NCBI RefSeq assembly: GCF_029109325.1
Contig: NZ_JAQKQJ010000010.1
Span: 1,178,001 to 1,242,000, forward strand
Source of the DNA: Nodosilinea sp. PGN35
GTDB taxonomy: Bacteria; Cyanobacteriota; Cyanobacteriia; Phormidesmidales; Phormidesmidaceae
Direction of reading: 5' to 3'
DNA: 64,000 bases
In this document: positions 1 through 7,986 of the stretch, one piece after another
How the letters are laid out: each line of letters opens with the position of its first letter
Numbering within the stretch: the first letter of the stretch is position 1
Made by a program: the position numbers and the translations under genes
The notes under the pieces: generated by a model
What the model was told of the DNA's origin: nothing
Seen by the model: the letters and a program-made list of their open reading frames with translations, nothing else
Databases searched by the model: none

Positions 1-419
1 AGATCAATGGCAGCGCTGCTGGCGGCAATCTCAATCACCAGTTCAGGAGTGCCTTCGAGATAGCCATCGGGGCTGAGGCGGGCCTGGCCGCCAGCGGCTG
101 CATCGATCAGCAGCACAATGTCGGGCTGAGGCTCGTTGTCGAGGTCAAGGCGGACTGTGGGTTCAATGCCCGATCGAGTGCCGGGGGTTAGAGCCGCGTA
201 GGTGCCTATCCAAGTGTTTAGGCGACTGTGGGGTTCGGCGTGCTGCTGAAACCTGAGGGGTGAGGCCACATACACAACTCCTTCGATGAGTTCAGCTTTT
301 TTAACGGTGGAGTTTTTGTAGCGCCGCTCGAATTCGGGGCGAGTCAGGCGATCGCCGCTCTCCAGCGGAGCTGTTGTGACACCAGTGGTTGGAGCTGAAC
401 CAGCGTGATAGGTTGTCAT
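1..419 (-). CDS. Uma2 family protein, 3' end outside window
   Basis: The first 139 residues of a Uma2 (DUF820) family protein are visible; the C-terminus lies beyond base 1. Uma2 proteins have a PD-(D/E)XK nuclease-like fold and are greatly expanded in cyanobacteria, but their biological role is not established. The visible part holds the family's conserved order: an LTRPEFERRY-like N-terminal segment, KAELIEGVVYV, a SRLN helix, then PDIVLLID and ELVIEIAASS, which carry the probable acidic active-site positions. The ATG at 417-419 (minus strand) is the natural start. It is divergent from the outer membrane protein gene that begins at 482. Confidence 0.85.
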   Translation of the reverse strand, partial: MTTYHAGSAPTTGVTTAPLESGDRLTRPEFERRYKNSTVKKAELIEGVVYVASPLRFQQHAEPHSRLNTWIGTYAALTPGTRSGIEPTVRLDLDNEPQPDIVLLIDAAAGGQARLSPDGYLEGTPELVIEIAASSAAID

Positions 420-481
420 AGCAATGGGGTGAGGCGTTGGTTCTATCCTACTGGGTGGGTCGAGCGGTGGTTAGGGAGGCA

Positions 482-2053
482 ATGAAAACGATGGGAACTG
501 TGATGACGACCGTCAGCCAGCGACTGGGTCTAGTGGGGATAGCTCTGGGGTTGGGCGTTAGCGCGATCGCCCCCTCTGCCCTGGCGAACCCGCTTCCCCT
601 GGTCGATCCTTCCCCGGAGGTTCAGTCGCCGCTTGAATCTGTCCCTGCGGAAGTGGAGGAAACTGCCGAAGTGGTTCTCCTGACCCTCACCGACCTGCTC
701 AACCTGACCCTGGAGGGCAACCGCGAGCTGCGCAACCAGGCCCTGGGGCGGATTGTGCAGCGGCAGCAGCTCGCCGCCGCCGAGCAGACCTTTAACCCCC
801 GCCTGACGCCCACCCTGCGGGTCGATGCCGCCCGCAGCCGTCTTGGCAACGGCGGGGTGGAGGAGTCTACCCCTGGCCCGCTGCTGCTGGGGGGCAGCGA
901 CACCGACCTCGACCAGCAGGTGCGCCTCGACAGCACCCTCACCACTCGCCTGGGCACCAGCTTTGAGCTGGGGCTAACGCCCTTTGAGGGGGGGCAGTCG
1001 GTACAGTTTAGAGTTAGCCAGCCCCTGCTGCGGGGCTTTGGCACCGCCGTCAACGAAGCGCCGCTGAACCAGGCCCGTCTGGGCGAAACCCGCAACCAGC
1101 TGGCCCTGCGCAGCACCGTGATCGATACGTTGACCACCGCCATTCTCAGCTACAACGAGCTGATCAACGCCCAGGCCCAGGTCGAGATTCAGGCCCAGGC
1201 TCTGGAGCGGCGGCAGCAGCAGCTCGACATTTTACAGGCATTGGTAAACGCGGGGCGGCGGGCACCCATTGAGCTGTTTGACCCCGAGCGATCCCTCGCC
1301 GATGCCCAGCGCAGCCTGGTGAATGCCCAAAACCAGCTCGACCAGGCCAACAGCGCCCTGCTCAACCTGATTGGCACCGATCGCAGCCTGCGCTTTGTCG
1401 CCTCGGTGGAAACCATCGCCGAGCTGTTTGCCGCCGCTGCGGCCCAGATCGCCACCTACCAACCCGAGGAGCTGGTGGCCCTGGCCCTGGCCCAGCGCAC
1501 CGACTACCGGCAGGCCCAGCTCCAGCGGCAGCAGCAGGAACTCGACCTGGTGGTGGCCCAGGACAATCTGCGCTGGCAGCTCAACGCCGTGGCCGACGGT
1601 ACCCTGGGCGATGGCTCCCGCAGCGCTGTGGGGCTGGTGGCCAGCCGCACCTTCGGCGACCCCAATCCCGAAACCAGCCGCCTGGCCAGCGAGATTACTC
1701 TGCAACAGCAGGACAACACCCTGGCCCAGCTGCAAGACCAGATTCGCAACGATGCGATCGCCGGGCTCAACGCCGCCCAGGCCAGCCTGCTCCAGGTGGA
1801 GGCCGCCGAGCGGGCCACCCTCAACGCCCGTCGCCAGCTCGCCGCCGACCAGGAGCAGTTTCGCCTGGGCCGAGGCAACACCACCCTATTTCAGCTGATC
1901 AACCAGGAAGAAGCCCTGGTGACAGCCGAAAGCAACGAGCTGGCGGCCCGCATTGCCTTTCTCGACAGCGTGGCCCAGCTCGAGCAGACGGTGGGCATTA
2001 CCCTCGATCGCTGGATGACGGTGCTGGAAATTGATCCTGAGTTGCGGGAGTAG
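482..2053 (+). CDS. TolC family outer membrane protein
   Basis: This 523-residue protein resembles TolC-type outer membrane efflux proteins, trimeric channels that carry substrates across the outer membrane for type I secretion or efflux pumps. A Sec signal peptide is visible (hydrophobic core about residues 13-33, cleavage near SALA-NP). The rest has two long helical repeats rich in Gln, Ala and Leu, with short strand segments such as FRVSQPLLRG, as expected for an OEP domain pair. An upstream in-frame ATG exists at 437, but GGGAGG at 474-479 sits just before the ATG at 482, which also opens the signal peptide, so that start was chosen. No pump or adaptor partner gene is adjacent; the substrate is unknown. 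Confidence 0.9.
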   Translation: MKTMGTVMTTVSQRLGLVGIALGLGVSAIAPSALANPLPLVDPSPEVQSPLESVPAEVEETAEVVLLTLTDLLNLTLEGNRELRNQALGRIVQRQQLAAAEQTFNPRLTPTLRVDAARSRLGNGGVEESTPGPLLLGGSDTDLDQQVRLDSTLTTRLGTSFELGLTPFEGGQSVQFRVSQPLLRGFGTAVNEAPLNQARLGETRNQLALRSTVIDTLTTAILSYNELINAQAQVEIQAQALERRQQQLDILQALVNAGRRAPIELFDPERSLADAQRSLVNAQNQLDQANSALLNLIGTDRSLRFVASVETIAELFAAAAAQIATYQPEELVALALAQRTDYRQAQLQRQQQELDLVVAQDNLRWQLNAVADGTLGDGSRSAVGLVASRTFGDPNPETSRLASEITLQQQDNTLAQLQDQIRNDAIAGLNAAQASLLQVEAAERATLNARRQLAADQEQFRLGRGNTTLFQLINQEEALVTAESNELAARIAFLDSVAQLEQTVGITLDRWMTVLEIDPELRE

Positions 2054-2060
2054 TTGAGTG

Positions 2061-2140
2061 AGGGGGTGAGGGGGTGAAGGGGTGAGGGGGTGAAGGGGTA
2101 AGGGGGTGAAGGGGTGAGGGGGTGAAGGGGTGAGGGGGTA
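2061..2140. repeat. Ten-copy G-rich 8-bp tandem repeat
   Basis: Exactly ten head-to-tail copies of the unit A(G/A)GGGGT(G/A) begin 7 bases after the tolC-like stop codon. The two main variants largely alternate. The run of G4-5 tracts spaced by three or four bases fits an intramolecular G-quadruplex on the plus strand; this is a prediction from the pattern only. Confidence 0.9.
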
Positions 2141-2155
2141 CATGAGCTTTTTTCT

Positions 2156-2183
2156 CCTGCCTGCCTGTCTATCTACCTGCCTA
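2156..2183. repeat. Degenerate tetranucleotide tract
   Basis: Seven consecutive 4-bp units of CCTG, TCTA or CCTA type follow the G-rich array within the same intergenic space. It looks like slippage-prone simple sequence with no evident coding content. Confidence 0.6.
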
Positions 2184-2267
2184 TTCCCGCAAAACCTTTC
2201 CCAGGATAGGCGGCCCACCGGGAAACATCGGTAAACATACGTAGATAACGAGTTCCCCCCAACCGCC

Positions 2268-2489
2268 ATGCTAGATGTCATTAGTTCTACAGTTCGGCCC
2301 CTGCTGCTGGATGAGCAAGTCCTGGAGGTGGCTTACCGACTTTACATGACGGCCCCTGGCAGTGGCTCCCCCGCCATCAGTCTCAAGCGCCTGTCGGATC
2401 TGACCGGCAAATCTCCCCTCAAATGCCGCAATGCCATCGTCGAGGCCAACGGGCTGGGTCGCTTCCCCGACTGTGAGCTGCATCCTTAG
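2268..2489 (+). CDS. Small hypothetical protein (73 aa)
   Basis: I do not recognise a family. The 73-residue product is predicted to be mostly helical, with no signal peptide or membrane segment. The central ISLKRLSDLTGKSPLKCRNAI looks like a short helix-turn-helix (a winged-helix-type recognition unit), but this is only a resemblance. It starts with ATG at 2268, without a clear Shine-Dalgarno sequence, and lies between the G-rich repeat and the chloride channel gene. Its codon use is similar to its neighbours, which supports a real gene. Confidence 0.55.
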   Translation: MLDVISSTVRPLLLDEQVLEVAYRLYMTAPGSGSPAISLKRLSDLTGKSPLKCRNAIVEANGLGRFPDCELHP

Positions 2490-2586
2490 CATTCCGTTAC
2501 AGGCTACACTCTGGGATAGTTGAAGCCCGCCCCTGTCCAATACTGGGTGTGGTTGACCTTGCCCCTGTAATCATGCTGCCCCTGTG

Positions 2587-5196
2587 ATGTTGCTAAAGCG
2601 CCTGGAACCCTTGCTGAGCCGCAAACGGGTAGCCATTGTCGAGGCGTGCGTGATTGGGCTGGTGTCAGGGCTGGCGGCGGTGCTGCTCAAGCAGGGGGTT
2701 GAGCTGCTGACTCTGTGGCGCACCTCGAGTACGCTGCCGCTGTGGCTGGTGCTGCCCACCCTTGGCCTGGTCGGGGGCTGGCTGTCGGGGGTGCTGGTCG
2801 AGCGCCTGGCCCCTGAGGCCTCGGGCAGCGGTATTCCCCAGGTTAAGGCGGCGCTGGGCTTCGCCAAGATTCCCCTAAATTTGAGGGTGGCTTTGGTCAA
2901 GTTGGGCAGTACCCTGCTGGCCCTGGGGTCGGGGCTTTCGTTGGGGCGGCAGGGGCCAACGGTGCAGATTGGGGCGGCCCTGGCGGCGCAGCTCAGCCGC
3001 TGGGTGCCCACCTCGCCCGACTACCGACGGCAGCTGATTTCCGCCGGGGCGGCGGCCGGTCTGGCGGCGGGGTTCAACGCCCCGATCGCCGGAGTGCTGT
3101 TTGTGGTCGAAGAACTGCTGCAAGATTTCTCTGACCTCACCCTGGGCAGCGCCATTCTGGCCTCGTTTATTGGGGCGGTGGTGTCGCGGCTGCTGGGGGG
3201 CCAGGGGCTCAACTTGACCATCAGCGCCCGACCCATCAGTCTATCGGTGCACGACCTGCCCTTTTTGATCATTTTGGGTCTGCTGGCGGGGCTGCTGGGG
3301 GCGCTGTTTCGCAAGGGTATTTTTGGCAGTCTGGCGTTTTTTCGCCAGTTTAAGGGGCTGGGGCTGCCGGGGCGGATTGGCCTGGCGGGGTTAATTACCG
3401 GCCTGGTGGGGGTGTTTGTGCCGGTGGCGGCGATCGACAACACCGGCCTGCAAGAGTTTTTGGTGACCGGGTCGGCGGGCTGGCAGCTGATTGCGATCGC
3501 CTTCGTGGCCAAGTTTCTGCTCACCCTGCTGGCCTACGGTTCGGGGGCCGCTGGCGGAATTTTTGCCCCCTCCCTGGTGCTGGGGGCGGCCCTGGGCTGC
3601 TTGGTGAGCTTTTTGGCCCAGGGGGTCTACACCGGCTTTGGGGCCTGGCCGCTGCCCACCGAACTGGCCAGCACCACCACCTACGCGCTGACCGGCATGG
3701 GCGCGTTTTTTAGCGCGGTGACGGGGGTACCCATTACGGCGATCGTGATCGTGTTTGAGATGACCGCCAACTTTAACCTGGTGCTGCCCCTGATGATCGG
3801 CTCGGGCATTGCCTACCTGATCGCCGATCGCGCTAACGATGGCTCGATCTACAACCGGCTGCTGGCCCTCCAGGGCATTCATCTGGAGCCGGTGGCCCAG
3901 GCCAACAACCCCTGGGCCCACCTCAGGGCCGCCGATCTGATGCAGCGCCGGGTCGAAACCCTCTCCAGCCAGATGAGTCTGCCGGAGGTGGTGCAGGCGT
4001 TTTCGCGATCGCACCACCGGGGCTTTCCGGTGCTCGAAGCCGGTCGCCTGGTGGGCATTGTCACCCAGAGCGACCTGAGCGAGTCTACCAGCTCGGGCAC
4101 CCAGGGGCTAGACCACCTCACCCTGGCCGACATCATGACTCCGCACCCGGTTACCGTCGCCCCCGACGCCACCCTGCCCCGGGTGCTGCACCTGCTGAAT
4201 CGGCTCAAGCTCAGCCGTCTGCCCGTCACCGAGGGCAACAAGCTGGTGGGCATCATCACCCGCGCCGACATTATTCGAGCCGAGTCTGACCAGGTGAGCG
4301 GCGAACTGGCCGAGCTGGGGCCCCAGGCGGAGCCCTCCTACGTGGTGTTTCAGCAGCAGGCCCCCGCCACCGGCCAGGGGCGGCTGCTGGTGCCCCTGGC
4401 CGACCCCCGCACCGCGCCCGATTTGATTAAGATAGCGGCGGCGATCGCCCACGGCCTGCACTACGAGCTGGAATGCGTCCACGTGGTGTCGGTTTCCCGC
4501 AGTGTTGCCCCCGCCGAGGCCAAGGTCGATTTGCAAAAGGTCGAGCCCCTGCGCCAGCTGGCCCTCTCCTACGCCGAGAACAGTGGGCTGTCGGTGCACT
4601 TTCAGGTGCGGGCCGCCCACGAAATTGGCCGCACCCTGCTGGAGGTGATCAAAGAGCGCCACATCGACCTGGTGCTGATGGGCTGGCACCACCCCAACCT
4701 CACCCCCGGTCGCGTGATCAGCGGCGTGGTCGATACCCTGATTCGCCAGGCCCCCTGCCAGGTAGTGGTGGTGCGCCCGGGCCGCAACCTCACCTTCGAT
4801 CGCTGGCTCATCCCCACCGCAGGCGGCCCCAATGCCCAGAGCGCTCAAGCCCTCCTGCCGGGGCTGCTCACCCTGGGCCACGCCCCCGAAATTCAGCTCT
4901 GCACCATCTGTCACCCCGAAAAGGGCGAGTGCCTCACCCTCCAGCACATCTCTGAGATGGCCGACGGCCTAGAGGCCACCCTGCGGCGACCCGTCTATAC
5001 CCAGGTGTTAACCCATCCTTCGGTTGCCGACGCGATTGTAGATATGGCCCGGCTGTGCCACACCGACGCGATCTTGCTGGGGGCTTCGAGGGAAAATTTG
5101 TTGAGCCAGGTAATCAAAGGCAATGTGCCCCTAGAAATTGCCCAGGACACTGATATCACCGTGATTTTACTGCGCCAGGTGGACAGTTCTTTGTGA
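2587..5196 (+). CDS. ClC chloride channel/antiporter with CBS and two USP domains
   Basis: This 869-residue protein moves chloride across a membrane. The ClC core covers about residues 15-430 and holds the family motifs GSGIPQVK (about 81-88), GRQGPTVQ (about 120-127) and GGIFAPS. A CBS pair (about 450-570) follows, then two universal-stress-protein-like domains (about 600-735 and 740-865), the first ending in APCQVVVVRP. CBS and USP domains usually bind adenine nucleotides, so gating by energy state is likely. The third residue of the GxxGP motif, normally the gating glutamate, is glutamine here (codon 2950-2952). GTG at 2584 is directly followed by ATG at 2587; the ATG was preferred. Confidence 0.93.
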   Translation: MLLKRLEPLLSRKRVAIVEACVIGLVSGLAAVLLKQGVELLTLWRTSSTLPLWLVLPTLGLVGGWLSGVLVERLAPEASGSGIPQVKAALGFAKIPLNLRVALVKLGSTLLALGSGLSLGRQGPTVQIGAALAAQLSRWVPTSPDYRRQLISAGAAAGLAAGFNAPIAGVLFVVEELLQDFSDLTLGSAILASFIGAVVSRLLGGQGLNLTISARPISLSVHDLPFLIILGLLAGLLGALFRKGIFGSLAFFRQFKGLGLPGRIGLAGLITGLVGVFVPVAAIDNTGLQEFLVTGSAGWQLIAIAFVAKFLLTLLAYGSGAAGGIFAPSLVLGAALGCLVSFLAQGVYTGFGAWPLPTELASTTTYALTGMGAFFSAVTGVPITAIVIVFEMTANFNLVLPLMIGSGIAYLIADRANDGSIYNRLLALQGIHLEPVAQANNPWAHLRAADLMQRRVETLSSQMSLPEVVQAFSRSHHRGFPVLEAGRLVGIVTQSDLSESTSSGTQGLDHLTLADIMTPHPVTVAPDATLPRVLHLLNRLKLSRLPVTEGNKLVGIITRADIIRAESDQVSGELAELGPQAEPSYVVFQQQAPATGQGRLLVPLADPRTAPDLIKIAAAIAHGLHYELECVHVVSVSRSVAPAEAKVDLQKVEPLRQLALSYAENSGLSVHFQVRAAHEIGRTLLEVIKERHIDLVLMGWHHPNLTPGRVISGVVDTLIRQAPCQVVVVRPGRNLTFDRWLIPTAGGPNAQSAQALLPGLLTLGHAPEIQLCTICHPEKGECLTLQHISEMADGLEATLRRPVYTQVLTHPSVADAIVDMARLCHTDAILLGASRENLLSQVIKGNVPLEIAQDTDITVILLRQVDSSL

Positions 5197-5197
5197 G

Positions 5198-5304
5198 TAT
5201 AGCCATAGTCACCTGGGTTAAGACACTCAGCAGTCTTTCTAGAAACGTTGGAACGTTCCAACGTTTCTAGAAAGACTGTCCTAACCAGACTGGCTACAGC
5301 TATA
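5198..5304. mobile_element. MITE-like palindromic element, copy A
   Basis: A 107-bp element begins one base after the ClC stop codon. Its ends are inverted repeats: TATAGCCATAG at the left and, read on the other strand, TATAGCTGTAGCCAG at the right, each followed inward by a GGTTA(A/G)GACA block. The centre (5232-5277) is a perfect 46-bp palindrome. A second copy lies in reverse orientation at 7588-7691. TA-type ends with short inverted repeats and no coding capacity fit a miniature element mobilised by an IS630/Tc1-like transposase, which is inference. The hairpin may also end the ClC transcript. Confidence 0.8.
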
Positions 5305-5330
5305 AAAAAGCCGCCCCTCACGGACGGCTT
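5304..5330 (-). terminator. Rho-independent terminator (minus strand)
   Basis: Read on the minus strand, AGCCGTCC and GGGGCGGCT form a GC-rich stem around GTGA, followed by TTTTTT. It is about 250 bases downstream of the first PTPA-CTERM gene and closely resembles the stem at 6741-6755 downstream of the second. Confidence 0.7.
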
Positions 5331-5399
5331 CTGTCGAGATGCGCTTAAGGAAATTTCTGAAAAAGAAGATTCCCGCTCTATCCGGCGACTGCAACCACC

Positions 5400-5423
5400 G
5401 TAGGGTGGGCACTGCCCACCATT
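5400..5423. repeat. Dispersed palindrome GTAGGGTGGGC type, copy 1
   Basis: GTAGGGTGGGCACTGCCCACC contains an 8-bp perfect inverted repeat. A near-identical sequence in opposite orientation lies at 13930-13952. Short extragenic palindromes of this type recur in cyanobacterial genomes. Confidence 0.65.
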
Positions 5424-5479
5424 GGGGGAGAACGTTTTCCAGAAGTCGCCTCAGGACACTTTGACAGGCAGAAGCCTCT

Positions 5480-5510
5480 GGTCGGGGCCCTGCACCGCAA
5501 CGCCCCGACC
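5480..5510. repeat. GC-rich hairpin
   Basis: GGTCGGGGC and GCCCCGACC are perfect 9-bp arms around a 13-base loop containing TGCACCGCAACGCC. A related loop sequence, TGTACCGAAACGCC, occurs near 16149. No T-run follows on either strand, so it looks more like a dispersed repeat than a terminator. Confidence 0.6.
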
Positions 5511-5580
5511 AAACAGGGTACAGGCAGGATTAATGTCAGACGTCCCTGGGAGACGGCACAACCCTGAGTTTAGATTAGAC

Positions 5581-6177
5581 CTAAGCGCTCTCTTCGCTAG
5601 AGGCTTCGTCTTTACGGCGCAGGGCCGCTACGCCTAGGCCAATGAGACCGGGCAGCAGGGCAGGGGTCGGTATAGCTGCGGGCTGTACGTCTATCTCCTG
5701 TGTTGCAATCACATTGGCCAGCAGGGGCGAAAATTGTGCCAGCGCCAAACTGGTTTTGAGATCGGCCTGACCATCATTGGTAAGGCCGTTGAGCACCCTA
5801 AACTGGAGCCACCCGAGGGGGACATTGGTTGCGGTGAGATTGGATGCGGTGAATATAAAGGTGTTGGGACTGGGGAAGGCGACCGCAGTGTTAGGCGAGG
5901 AATCTCCCGCCTCGAGCACCAGCTCGCTGGTGTCCCAGGTCACCACTAAATCCAGGGCTGTGGGCAGTGATACGGGGTTTAGCAAGCTCAGATCAAGACC
6001 AAAGTTGAAGGTCTGCAACTCACCGGGGGCAGCAACAATGTCGGCAATGGCATCGCTGTCCAGATTGCTGCCGCTAGGGGTAAAGTAACCAAAGGCATGG
6101 GCAGGCGCAGAACTAGCTGCGATCGCCGCAGCTGCAATTACAGCACCAACGCCAAAAGAACTGGGTTTCGGAAACAT
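5581..6177 (-). CDS. PTPA-CTERM sorting domain protein (198 aa)
   Basis: A secreted protein with an N-terminal signal peptide (cleavage near residue 28, APAHA-F) and a C-terminal sorting signal: PTPA at about 170, a hydrophobic helix, then RRK. This is the cyanobacterial variant of PEP-CTERM, which exosortases recognise and process. The middle part (30-165) is rich in beta-type segments with LVVTWD and FTASNL, similar in feel to cohesin-like folds, but I cannot assign a function. An acidic tail of about ten residues (to SSEESA) follows the arginines. AAAAGGTAG precedes the ATG, as it does for the neighbouring paralogue. A likely processing enzyme is the exosortase at 31853. Confidence 0.85.
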   Translation of the reverse strand: MFPKPSSFGVGAVIAAAAIAASSAPAHAFGYFTPSGSNLDSDAIADIVAAPGELQTFNFGLDLSLLNPVSLPTALDLVVTWDTSELVLEAGDSSPNTAVAFPSPNTFIFTASNLTATNVPLGWLQFRVLNGLTNDGQADLKTSLALAQFSPLLANVIATQEIDVQPAAIPTPALLPGLIGLGVAALRRKDEASSEESA

Positions 6178-6730
6178 AAAAAACTACCTTTTCAAGGTCA
6201 AAACGTCAACTTGGTACCGAATATCCGCGTGAGCTCTACAGTTAGAGTAATGGTGGTAGAATTTGCCAGCTTAGACAGGGTTAACCCCTCTCCTTACCAG
6301 CCTCAGAGACAATTCAGTAGATGACCAGTTGATGACAGCTAAAACCCGCAAAAGGTATTCACACTCCATCTCTCGACAATTGCGTTTTGAGACCCTGATT
6401 CAGCAATCGCAGCGCGATCGCTAGTAAAGAGATTATAAAATATCCGCAAATTTGACAATACCTTGCCAGCTACTTCATACTAATTTCATGATTTATCCGG
6501 AGGCATAGGCCTTTACAGCGTTGCCGGGGTGCATCCCACCTTTTGCGCAGGTGGTTTTAGCGTTCTCCTTTTCAAAGAAAGTACCGGCTAGTTGGCCAAT
6601 TCTGTGTTGAACCTACAACTTCGAGATGTCCTCAGTCGCCGTGTCAGCTGGAGTAGTTTATCCCTAGCTAAGCTCAGATATTCACAGTGCATCGATGCAC
6701 TGTCTGACAGACAGCAACACCGGCTTTAAA

Positions 6731-6757
6731 AAAGAAAAAACCGCCCCAAGGGACGAT
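6731..6757 (-). terminator. Rho-independent terminator (minus strand)
   Basis: On the minus strand, CGTCCC-TT-GGGGCGG is followed by TTTTTTCTTTTTT. It lies about 80 bases past the stop of the second PTPA-CTERM gene and resembles the terminator at 5304-5330. Confidence 0.75.
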
Positions 6758-6783
6758 TTTTCAAAGCAACGACCAGCGAAAAT

Positions 6784-6827
6784 CCAGTGCTGTAATCAAC
6801 CCTCTAGAAGCTTGATTACAGCACTGG
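6784..6827. repeat. 16-bp perfect inverted repeat
   Basis: CCAGTGCTGTAATCAA and its exact complement are separated by 12 bases, directly after the stop codon of the minus-strand PTPA-CTERM gene. It could stabilise the mRNA 3' end or act with the terminator just beyond it. Confidence 0.8.
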
Positions 6828-6835
6828 CTGTAAAA

Positions 6836-7402
6836 CTAGGCGTTCTCTTCGGTCGGCTCGCCGTCTTTACGACGCAGAGCTGCGATACCCAAGCCGAGCA
6901 GGCCAGGTAGTAGCGCTGGGGTTGGCACAGCCGTAACTGTAGCTGACCAAGAGCGAACCGGCTCGCCGTCAAGCTGGGTGGTTAGAGTCCCAACTCCAGG
7001 GGTACCGTCGGCAAAGATTCCCCTTAGAGCAATTGATAGACTATTGCCCGAGATCGTAGGAGTGATGGCAGACAGGCTGAAATTATAGTTCACGCCATCG
7101 CCAAAGTAGATGAAATTATCGATGGGCACAAACGCAGAAAAGGACGGAATATCCTTGATTGTGGCAAACTGCAAGCCGGTGGGAATATCGCCTTTACCGG
7201 TGACAAATGTGAATCCCGGCTCAGGGCCACTGTTTAAAAAGAAGGTGGCAAAGTCAAAGTTATTGGTGGAGGCATCGCCAAACCAGATGGCATCAATTTG
7301 GCTGCCAATGCTCAGGGCGTGGGCGGGTACCGAGGCGAGGCTGAGACTGCCTAGCGTTAAACCCGTGACTGCAATACCAGTGAGAAGTGGTTTGAAGGTC
7401 AT
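6836..7402 (-). CDS. PTPA-CTERM sorting domain protein (188 aa)
   Basis: A second secreted exosortase substrate candidate. The signal peptide covers residues 1-29 (VPAHA-L), the mature part (30-155) is rich in Ser, Thr, Gly and Phe and is probably a beta sandwich, and the C-terminus has PTPA at about 160, a hydrophobic helix and RRK. Like the protein at 5581-6177 it ends with an acidic tail (to PTEENA), and its ATG is preceded by the same AAAAGGTAG ribosome binding site. The mature domains are not obviously alike, so the two share export and sorting signals rather than a close common function. Confidence 0.85.
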   Translation of the reverse strand: MTFKPLLTGIAVTGLTLGSLSLASVPAHALSIGSQIDAIWFGDASTNNFDFATFFLNSGPEPGFTFVTGKGDIPTGLQFATIKDIPSFSAFVPIDNFIYFGDGVNYNFSLSAITPTISGNSLSIALRGIFADGTPGVGTLTTQLDGEPVRSWSATVTAVPTPALLPGLLGLGIAALRRKDGEPTEENA

Positions 7403-7986
7403 GTTTTTCTACCTTTTGCAAAAGTTAGGAAATTGGTTAAGAGCTCAACCTACAAGCAGTTACTTTATGCACCTGATGCCAATTTGCTAAATCGATGTCT
7501 GCTTGTCGATTGGGTAGAGCACTCTAGGTAGATCAGGCACACCCCTGTAGCTTCAATGAGTAGACTGTCGAAGCGTGAATTGAGAAGTATAGCTATAGCC
7601 AGTATGGTTAGGACAGTTTCCCTAAAAACGTTTGAACGTTCAAACGTTTCTGAGGGTGCTGATTGTCCTAACCCAGGTGACTATGGCTATAAATGGTCGG
7701 TAGTGCAATCCTAAAAGCCAGGATGTCCCCTAATTCTTTAGGCAGAGATTCTATCCGTCTCTCTTCTCTAAAATAAACTGCTCAAAGTGAGATAGCAAGC
7801 GATGCTGACTGTCAAGTGCTTTTCTTTAAGAATTATCGTCGTATGTAAGATTTGTGTGGTATTGAGGGGGTTTCGGAATCTATTTTCTGGTGTTGCAAGT
7901 AACCCTAAATCCCAAAACCCCGACGCTAAAAAGGCCAAACCATTGTATTCAGGTTGCCTCCCAGTTATGGCAGAACAGCGTCAGCT
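7403..7986. other. Intergenic region with MITE copy B
   Basis: About 580 bases upstream of a PTPA-CTERM gene and downstream of the chain-length gene, both on the minus strand. It holds the MITE-like element at 7588-7691. An open frame starting at 7802 on the plus strand runs antisense into the next gene and has no ribosome binding site; I regard it as non-coding. Confidence 0.6.
7588..7691. mobile_element. MITE-like palindromic element, copy B
   Basis: A 104-bp element whose reverse complement matches copy A at 5198-5304 over nearly its whole length: identical first 20-odd bases (TATAGCCATAGTCACCTGGG), the same TGTCCTAACCA block and the same ends. The central palindrome has GTTTGAACGTTCAAAC where copy A has GTTGGAACGTTCCAAC, so both arms changed together. 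Together the copies bracket the PTPA-CTERM pair in inverted orientation. Confidence 0.8.

Larger units (their letters stand above)
6178..6835. other. Intergenic region between the PTPA-CTERM genes
   Basis: About 660 bases hold the hairpin and terminator of the downstream-oriented gene (6731-6827) and presumably the promoter of the gene ending at 5581. One GCGATCGC octamer is present near 6415. No further gene was recognised; short open frames here lack ribosome binding sites and protein-like composition. Confidence 0.6.

Noticed and set aside
2061..2140. G-rich array considered as CRISPR or STRR heptamer repeat
   Set aside because: Units are 8 bp, contiguous and unlike the known Nostoc-type heptamers; no spacers.
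4108..4947. Minus-strand open frame opposite the ClC gene
   Set aside because: Antisense shadow of a conserved CBS/USP region; no ribosome binding site or recognisable protein.
5422..5637. Plus-strand 71-codon frame between ClC and the first PTPA-CTERM gene
   Set aside because: It runs through a hairpin repeat and into the antisense of the PTPA-CTERM gene; looks non-coding.
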